A stretch of 22,717 nucleotides of DNA from the NCBI GenBank assembly GCA_009704155.1, contig WLES01000001.1, positions 1 to 22,717 on the forward strand. Reading direction: 5' to 3'. Below the pieces are notes generated by a model. The model worked only from the letters and a program-made list of their open reading frames with translations, was not told the origin of the DNA and made no database searches. This document shows, in pieces, positions 18,142 to 22,717 of this stretch. This DNA comes from Actinomycetota bacterium (GTDB lineage Bacteria > Actinomycetota > Actinomycetes > Actinomycetales > Microbacteriaceae). Within the stretch, counting starts at the first letter, position 1. Every line of letters begins with the position of its first letter. The translations under genes were made by a program, and so were the position numbers.

Positions 18142-19437
18142 TCACTCTCCGCGAAGCAGTGACCTGATCTTCTCAAGCCTCTCGGTGAGTTCCTTCTCGC
18201 GTCCATTGCTTGACGGGACGAAATAGACAGGTGCTTCGCCATCTCTGTATGCCTGGGCTGCGACCCCGCCGGGAGCGTTGTGGGCGTAAACGTAGCCAGA
18301 ACCGTGCCCGAGTGCTGACGCACCCGGATAGTGCCCGTCACGCAGGTGTTGTGGCACTGGATTCATTCGGCCTCCACGCACGTCGCCAATGGCTGCATCG
18401 ATTGCTCGGATCACGGAGTTGGATTTTGGCGCAAGCGCGAGATGGATGGTCGCCTCTGCGAGAGGGATACGACCTTCTGGCATGCCGATAAACTGCACGG
18501 CGTCTGCCGCAGCCACCGCAATTGTCAGGCTCGAGGGGTCGGCAACACCGATGTCCTCAGCTGCGAGGATGACGAGTCGCCGCGCGATGAATCGAGGGTC
18601 TTCGCCCGCCTCCACCATCCGGGCGAGGTAGTGAATGGCGGCGTCGACATCACTGCCCCTGACGGACTTGATGAACGCAGAGATGACGTCATAGTGTTCG
18701 TCGCCGTTTCTGTCATACCGAACGAGAGCGCTTTCGCTGGCAACACCGATATCGGTCACTGAGATTTCGGACTCCGTTGAGGACACACTCGCGGCTGAAT
18801 CAAGCGTGGTGAGTGCACGCCGCGCATCGCCAGACGACAGCCGAATCAGTGCAGTGCGTGCCTCGGGCGAGAGCGACCGTGTTCCCGCAAAACCCTGCGG
18901 CGCGGCCAGCGCACGATCAATAACGATCCCAATGTCGTCGTCGTCAAGTTGTCTGAGCGTCACGAGTAAAGACCTGCTCAACAGTGGCGTGATGACGCTG
19001 AACGAAGGGTTTTCGGTGGTTGCCGCGACGAGAGTGACCCAACCGTTCTCAACGCCAGGAAGGAGGGCGTCCTGTTGCGCTTTGGTAAAGCGGTGAATCT
19101 CATCCAAGAAGAGAAGTGTTGCAGCGCCGCCGTCAGACACGCGCGCGAGCGCTGCTTCCATCACGGCGCGCACGTCTCGAACACCTGCCGTCACAGCGGA
19201 GAGCTCAACAAAGTGTCGATTCGACGACTGTGCGATCACATGCGCAAGCGTTGTTTTGCCTGTCCCAGGCGGACCCCACAAGATCAGTGACACACCAGCC
19301 TGACCGGAGTTCGAGGCTAGTTGACGCAACGGCGAACCTTGTTGCAGAAGATGGGCTTGTCCTACAACATCGTCCAAAACCTTGGGGCGCATTCTCACCG
19401 CGAGCGGAGCGTCAGTGCGAAAGAGGGAGTCGGACAC
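18142..19437 (-). CDS. rarA: Replication-associated recombination protein A (RarA/MgsA AAA+ ATPase)
   Basis: AAA+ ATPase related to clamp-loader subunits and Mgs1/WRNIP1, acting at stalled replication forks. The 431 residues are complete. Walker A is [10 protein letters not shown] (54-63), Walker [11 protein letters not shown] (108-117), sensor 1 lies in [11 protein letters not shown], and the arginine-finger region is LLSRSLLV. The C-terminal tetramerisation region contains [24 protein letters not shown] and [12 protein letters not shown]. The start is GTG 19437. A GGAG lies only 2 nt upstream, too close for a normal Shine-Dalgarno, while a TATCAT -10 element ends 6 nt before the GTG, so the mRNA may be leaderless. 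Divergent from the DUF349 gene. Confidence 0.97.
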   Translation of the reverse strand: MSDSLFRTDAPLAVRMRPKVLDDVVGQAHLLQQGSPLRQLASNSGQAGVSLILWGPPGTGKTTLAHVIAQSSNRHFVELSAVTAGVRDVRAVMEAALARVSDGGAATLLFLDEIHRFTKAQQDALLPGVENGWVTLVAATTENPSFSVITPLLSRSLLVTLRQLDDDDIGIVIDRALAAPQGFAGTRSLSPEARTALIRLSSGDARRALTTLDSAASVSSTESEISVTDIGVASESALVRYDRNGDEHYDVISAFIKSVRGSDVDAAIHYLARMVEAGEDPRFIARRLVILAAEDIGVADPSSLTIAVAAADAVQFIGMPEGRIPLAEATIHLALAPKSNSVIRAIDAAIGDVRGGRMNPVPQHLRDGHYPGASALGHGSGYVYAHNAPGGVAAQAYRDGEAPVYFVPSSNGREKELTERLEKIRSLLRGE

Positions 19438-19443
19438 GTCTCC

Positions 19444-19449
19444 ATGATA
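19444..19449 (-). promoter_or_regulatory. Predicted rarA -10 element TATCAT (leaderless transcript)
   Basis: TATCAT on the minus strand matches TATAAT at 5 of 6 positions. Seven nt after it comes the G of the rarA GTG, the spacing of leaderless actinobacterial genes. Its first four bases are the last four of the 18-bp palindrome. The expected -35 region (about 19467-19472, TCTTTT) is a poor match. Confidence 0.5.
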
Positions 19450-19463
19450 GGTCGCGACCTATC
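19446..19463. repeat. Perfect 18-bp palindrome (candidate operator) upstream of rarA
   Basis: GATAGGTCGCGACCTATC is a perfect inverted repeat without a spacer. Adding flanking TCCA (19441-19444) and TGGA (19464-19467), with one unpaired base at 19445, lengthens the dyad. It covers positions about -9 to -26 from the predicted rarA start, overlapping the -10 element and the spacer, where repressors commonly bind. It is not followed by a T-tract on either strand, so it is not an intrinsic terminator. I do not recognise a regulator for it; it lacks the GAAC/GTTC half-sites of actinobacterial LexA boxes. Confidence 0.6.
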
Positions 19464-19516
19464 TGGAAAAGAGATAACGGTTAGGCAACGGGAAGTCCAA
19501 CCATGAATTGCCTGTG

Positions 19517-19522
19517 TAATCT
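19517..19522 (+). promoter_or_regulatory. Predicted -10 element TAATCT of a leaderless DUF349 gene
   Basis: TAATCT (TANNNT class) ends 6 nt before GTG 19529, and there is no purine-rich Shine-Dalgarno sequence between them. The predicted start falls on or next to the G of the GTG. No clear -35 hexamer is seen. Confidence 0.45.
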
Positions 19523-19528
19523 TGACGA

Positions 19529-20734
19529 GTGAGTGAAAGCAAGAATCCCCATGGTCGAGTCGACGCAGATGGAACCGTCTGGGTCAAAGACGGAGACTGG
19601 CGAAGCGTAGGACAGGTGGTTGGAGCGGAACCAGTCGACGCACTCGCCTTTTACGAATCGCGCTTCGTTGACCTCGAATCTCAGGTTTCGCTGCTTGAAC
19701 AACGCTCCAAGAAGTCAGCACCGGTCCGAGACTTGATCGCTGCGGTCGAGAAACTCGTTGTCGCCCTCACCGACGCGCACGCCGTCGGAGACCTTGCGTC
19801 ACTGAGAACCCGCGTTGGCGCTGTGGCAGAGACACTCGGTGATCTGAAGAGTGCGCAGGATGCAGCCAACCAGGCTGCAAGCGAAGAGTCGTTAGCTCGA
19901 CGCACCGTCATTGTTGATCGTGCTGAGGCAATCGCTGCGCAGGACCCAGAGAAAACCCACTGGAAGAATTCATCGACCGAGATGGCAGCACTGTTTCAGC
20001 AGTGGCAGGACGAGCAGAAACTTCCCCACCGGGTCCCGCGTAAAGTCGCGGACGAACTGTGGACACGATTCCGAGCCGCTCGCCAATCATTTGACAAGGC
20101 CTCGCGCGCCTACTTCCAAACCAAAGGCAAGGCCGACAAGGACGCCAAAACTGCAAAGACAGAGCTGTGTGAGCGCGCAGAAGCCCTTGCGCCACAGGGC
20201 GCGCAGGGTATTCCGGCATATCGGCGTTTGCTCGACGAGTGGAAGAAGGCTCCCCGCGCTGCGCAGCGCGCTGTCGACAACCAGTTATGGGATCGCTTCA
20301 AGCTAGCTGGTGACGCGCTGTACAACGCCGGAAGCGAGGAGTGGGCGGCGAACCTTGCTGCCAAGACAGAGCTCATCCAGCGATTCGCACACGTCACAAA
20401 AGAGAACGACGTTGCGGTTGCGAAGAAACTGTTGCGTGAACTCCACACTGCGTGGGATCTCATTGGTCAGGTTGCAAAAGCTGACGAACGCGCCATAAAC
20501 GCCAAGCTGTCTGACATTGATCGCCACGTTCGCGGTCTGGAAGCCGAACACCTCGACCGCACCAACCCGGCAAAGGTTGGTCGGCGCGAAGGGTTTGCTG
20601 CGCAGGTCGAACAATCGATTGCCCAGCTCGAAGCTGAAATCGCCGCCGCAACGGCGTCCAACGACAGCGTTCAGATTGCGGCACTCACCGCAGACCTCGA
20701 CGCCAAAAAGGCGTGGCTCTCAGCTCTCAACTAG
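19529..20734 (+). CDS. DUF349 domain-containing protein, coiled-coil rich
   Basis: The molecular function is unknown. The 401-residue soluble protein has an N-terminal segment with GRVDADGTVWVKDG (9-22), then a charged helical region. Three DUF349-type helical repeats follow, at roughly 123-197, 203-275 and 278-345, each with the pattern LW-x-x-F or a related aromatic core (ELWTRFRAARQSF; QLWDRFKLAGDAL; TAWDLIGQ). A final predicted coiled coil is at about 355-400 (EQSIAQLEAEIAAA). Homologues commonly lie beside rel in actinobacteria, which hints at but does not prove a stress or translation role. It is the only plus-strand gene in the window. GTG 19529 is chosen because the conserved N-terminus follows it at once. 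The stop codon overlaps the rel stop. Confidence 0.9.
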   Translation: MSESKNPHGRVDADGTVWVKDGDWRSVGQVVGAEPVDALAFYESRFVDLESQVSLLEQRSKKSAPVRDLIAAVEKLVVALTDAHAVGDLASLRTRVGAVAETLGDLKSAQDAANQAASEESLARRTVIVDRAEAIAAQDPEKTHWKNSSTEMAALFQQWQDEQKLPHRVPRKVADELWTRFRAARQSFDKASRAYFQTKGKADKDAKTAKTELCERAEALAPQGAQGIPAYRRLLDEWKKAPRAAQRAVDNQLWDRFKLAGDALYNAGSEEWAANLAAKTELIQRFAHVTKENDVAVAKKLLRELHTAWDLIGQVAKADERAINAKLSDIDRHVRGLEAEHLDRTNPAKVGRREGFAAQVEQSIAQLEAEIAAATASNDSVQIAALTADLDAKKAWLSALN

Positions 20735-22717
20735 CCAGCGTTGACGCGGTACACGTCGTACACCGCATCAATCTGTCGAACTGCCTGAATCACTCGATCC
20801 AAATGAGTCGTGTCTGACATCTCAAAAACGAAACGCTGTGTCGCCAGTTTGTTGCTGTCCGTTGTGACCGCCGCAGACAGGATGTTGAGGTGATGCTCAC
20901 TGAGAACCTTGGTGATGTCAGACAACAGACCAGATCGATCGAGCGATTCGACCTGGATATGCACGCGAAAGACCGTCGAGTTCGTTGCAGACCATTCAAC
21001 GTCAATCATCCGTTCGCGTTCGTCCGAGAAACCTTTGACGTTCGGGCAATCGGCTCGGTGAACCGAAACACCGTTCCCGCGGGTGATAAACCCGACGATG
21101 GGGTCTCCGGGAACCGGCATGCAACACTTGGCGAGTTTGACGAGAACATCCGCAGCGCCCCGGACGAGAACGCCCGAGTCTGACGAAGAGCTTTTCGTTG
21201 GTTTGCGGGTTGGGACAACGAACGTTTCTTCCTCTGCGACGTTGTCTTCCACGAGGGCCATGAACTTCTCCACAACAGACTGTGTTGAGATGTGGCCTTC
21301 TCCGATCGCGGCGTAAAGGCCGTCGACGGAGTCATACCGAAGAATGTGGGCGACCTCGGTCAGGTTTTGAGCAGACAAAATGCGGTGCAGCGGCAGGTTC
21401 TTCTTTCGCACGACCTTCGCGAGAGACTCCCTGCCTCTCTCAATCGCGTCATCACGGCGTTCTTTGGTGAACCATCCCTTGATTTTCGCTCGAGCCCGCT
21501 GCGACGTGACGAAGTTCAGCCAGTCCTGACTCGGTCCAGCGTCTTTGTTCTTTGACGTCAGAACCTCGACTGTTTCGCCAGACCCGAGGACGGTATCAAG
21601 TGGCACGAGACGACCGTTAACCTTGGCGCCCATGACGCGGTGGCCGATTTCAGTGTGAACTGCATAGGCGAAATCAACAGGGGTTGCTCCGCTTGGCAGG
21701 CCGATAACGCGTCCATTTGGTGTGAATACATAAACTTCTTTAGCGCCGATCTCGTATCGAAGCGTGTCAAGGAACTCCGACGGGTCCTCGGTCTCCGCTT
21801 CCCAGTCAGTGATGTGGGCCAACCACGCCATGTTCTCGTCGGTCGCGAGTTCTGTTGGCGACTTTGCACCCAATGCCTGGCGCTCTTTGTACTTCCAGTG
21901 GGCCGCCACTCCGTATTCGGCGCGACGGTGCATGTCAACGGTTCGAATCTGGATCTCGACCGCTTTGCCTTCTGGACCGAATACGGTCGTGTGCAGGCTC
22001 TGATAAAGGTTGAACTTCGGCGTCGCGATGTAGTCCTTGAATCGCCCAGGCATTGGGTTCCAGCGGGCATGCACAGCTCCGAGTGCGGCGTAGCAGTCAC
22101 GGATTGTTCCAACCAAAATCCGGACGCCGGTCAGGTCATAAATCTCCTGAAAATCACGAGACTGTCTAATCATCTTCTGATAAATGGAGTAGTGCTGTTT
22201 TTGCCTGCCGACCACTTGGGCCTTGACCTTGGCTGCTCGGAGGTCGCCAGAAATCTGGTCGATGATGTCCTGAACGAAACGTTCGCTCTCCGGTGTCCGC
22301 TCCTTAACGAGCGTGTCAATCTCGCCATACAGCTTCGGGTTCTGTGCCGCGAACGAAAGGTCTTCAAGTTCGAGTTTTATCGTCTGAATTCCGAGACGGT
22401 TGGCGAGCGGAACGTAAATCTCGAGAGTTTCCTTCGCCTTCCGCTCAGCAGACTCGGTTGGAACGAATCCCCAGGTTCGCGCATTGTGCAAACGGTCGGC
22501 GAGTTTGATGAGGATCACGCGAATATCGCGTGACATCGCAACCACCATTTTTCGGACTGTCTCGGCCTCGGCGTCGTCTCCGTACTTGATTTTGTCGAGT
22601 TTGGTCACCCCGTCCACGAGCAGAGCCACTTCGTCACCGAAGTCACGCCGAACATCGTCGAGCGTGTACTCAGTGTCTTCGACTGTGTCGTGCAACAGCG
22701 CAGCAGCGATTGTTGTC
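20731..22717 (-). CDS. rel: Bifunctional (p)ppGpp synthetase/hydrolase, RelA/SpoT family (5' end beyond window)
   Basis: Makes and degrades the alarmone (p)ppGpp in the stringent response. The frame is open to the right edge; about 661 residues are visible and the N-terminal start is missing. Domains in order: the end of the HD hydrolase, with LLHDTVEDT at the visible start and LADRLHNARTW; the synthetase, with GRQKQHYSIYQKM, the catalytic-loop RFKDYIATPKFNLYQSLHT, and EIQIRT; a TGS domain (VYVFTPNGRVIGLPSGATPVDFAYAVH); a helical region; the conserved cysteine domain (KCCMPVPGDPIVGF through HRADCPN); and a C-terminal ACT domain. The RFKD motif is the charge type of bifunctional Rel enzymes, not the acidic type of synthetase-only RelA. 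Convergent with the DUF349 gene. Confidence 0.98.
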   Translation of the reverse strand, partial: TTIAAALLHDTVEDTEYTLDDVRRDFGDEVALLVDGVTKLDKIKYGDDAEAETVRKMVVAMSRDIRVILIKLADRLHNARTWGFVPTESAERKAKETLEIYVPLANRLGIQTIKLELEDLSFAAQNPKLYGEIDTLVKERTPESERFVQDIIDQISGDLRAAKVKAQVVGRQKQHYSIYQKMIRQSRDFQEIYDLTGVRILVGTIRDCYAALGAVHARWNPMPGRFKDYIATPKFNLYQSLHTTVFGPEGKAVEIQIRTVDMHRRAEYGVAAHWKYKERQALGAKSPTELATDENMAWLAHITDWEAETEDPSEFLDTLRYEIGAKEVYVFTPNGRVIGLPSGATPVDFAYAVHTEIGHRVMGAKVNGRLVPLDTVLGSGETVEVLTSKNKDAGPSQDWLNFVTSQRARAKIKGWFTKERRDDAIERGRESLAKVVRKKNLPLHRILSAQNLTEVAHILRYDSVDGLYAAIGEGHISTQSVVEKFMALVEDNVAEEETFVVPTRKPTKSSSSDSGVLVRGAADVLVKLAKCCMPVPGDPIVGFITRGNGVSVHRADCPNVKGFSDERERMIDVEWSATNSTVFRVHIQVESLDRSGLLSDITKVLSEHHLNILSAAVTTDSNKLATQRFVFEMSDTTHLDRVIQAVRQIDAVYDVYRVNAG

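Noticed and set aside
20746..20766. Imperfect inverted repeat just past the convergent stops, considered as a bidirectional terminator
   Set aside because: Only 5 plus 3 pairs around a 2-nt mismatch, no T-tract on either strand, and it encodes the conserved C-terminus of Rel.
21640..22533. 297-residue plus-strand open frame opposite rel
   Set aside because: It lies wholly antisense to the synthetase and hydrolase domains of rel, with no family motif or ribosome-binding site.
1..22717. Search for a new defence, mobile or biosynthetic system
   Set aside because: Every gene except the 58-residue membrane protein and the DUF349 protein belongs to a well-known housekeeping family in conserved order. 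No transposase, integrase, direct-repeat array, tRNA attachment site or compositional break was seen.

Overview
The window is a compact stretch of actinobacterial core chromosome. Gene order (rel - DUF349 - rarA - rpsD - small membrane protein - alaS - ruvX - mltG - aroE - aroC - aroK - aroB - aroQ - efp - nusB - pyrR - pyrB - pyrC - carA - carB - pyrF), frequent GTG starts, a type 2 PyrF and an actinobacterial S4 all point to Micrococcales, most likely Microbacteriaceae. The GC content looks intermediate (my impression is mid-to-upper 50s percent, not computed), and junctions are very tight, as in small-genome aquatic members of the family. The family placement is inference.
Layout. (1) 1-7776, minus strand: de novo pyrimidine operon pyrR-pyrB-pyrC-carA-carB-pyrF; pyrF runs off the left edge. 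A PyrR-binding hairpin lies directly before the pyrR start. (2) 7843-8813, minus: nusB and efp. (3) 8849-12882, minus: five shikimate-pathway genes (aroQ, aroB, aroK, aroC, aroE). (4) 12875-17272, minus: mltG, ruvX, alaS and a 58-residue membrane protein. (5) 17312-18140: rpsD terminator, rpsD, and its roughly 125-nt leader and promoter. (6) 18142-19437, minus: rarA. (7) 19438-19528: divergent intergenic region with a perfect 18-bp palindrome. (8) 19529-20734, plus: a DUF349 protein, the only plus-strand gene. (9) 20731-22717, minus: the bifunctional (p)ppGpp synthetase/hydrolase rel, whose 5' end is beyond the right edge.
From 17272 to 1 all genes lie on the minus strand with gaps of 0-66 nt and many stop/start overlaps, so translation is probably coupled along most of the run. 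The run links alanyl-tRNA charging, cell-wall synthesis, chorismate, elongation factor P and UMP synthesis. The clearest possible internal promoter is at the nusB/pyrR boundary, where the pyrimidine genes gain their own control. No stretch longer than about 160 nt lacks a gene.
I found no mobile element, CRISPR array, defence island, tRNA or rRNA gene. The content is housekeeping and I see no new multi-gene system. The items most worth a second look are regulatory: the palindrome over the apparent rarA -10 element, two apparently leaderless divergent genes, the two convergent genes sharing a CTAG stop, the PyrR translational switch, the rpsD leader, and an EF-P loop that differs from the PGKGP form described in some actinobacteria.
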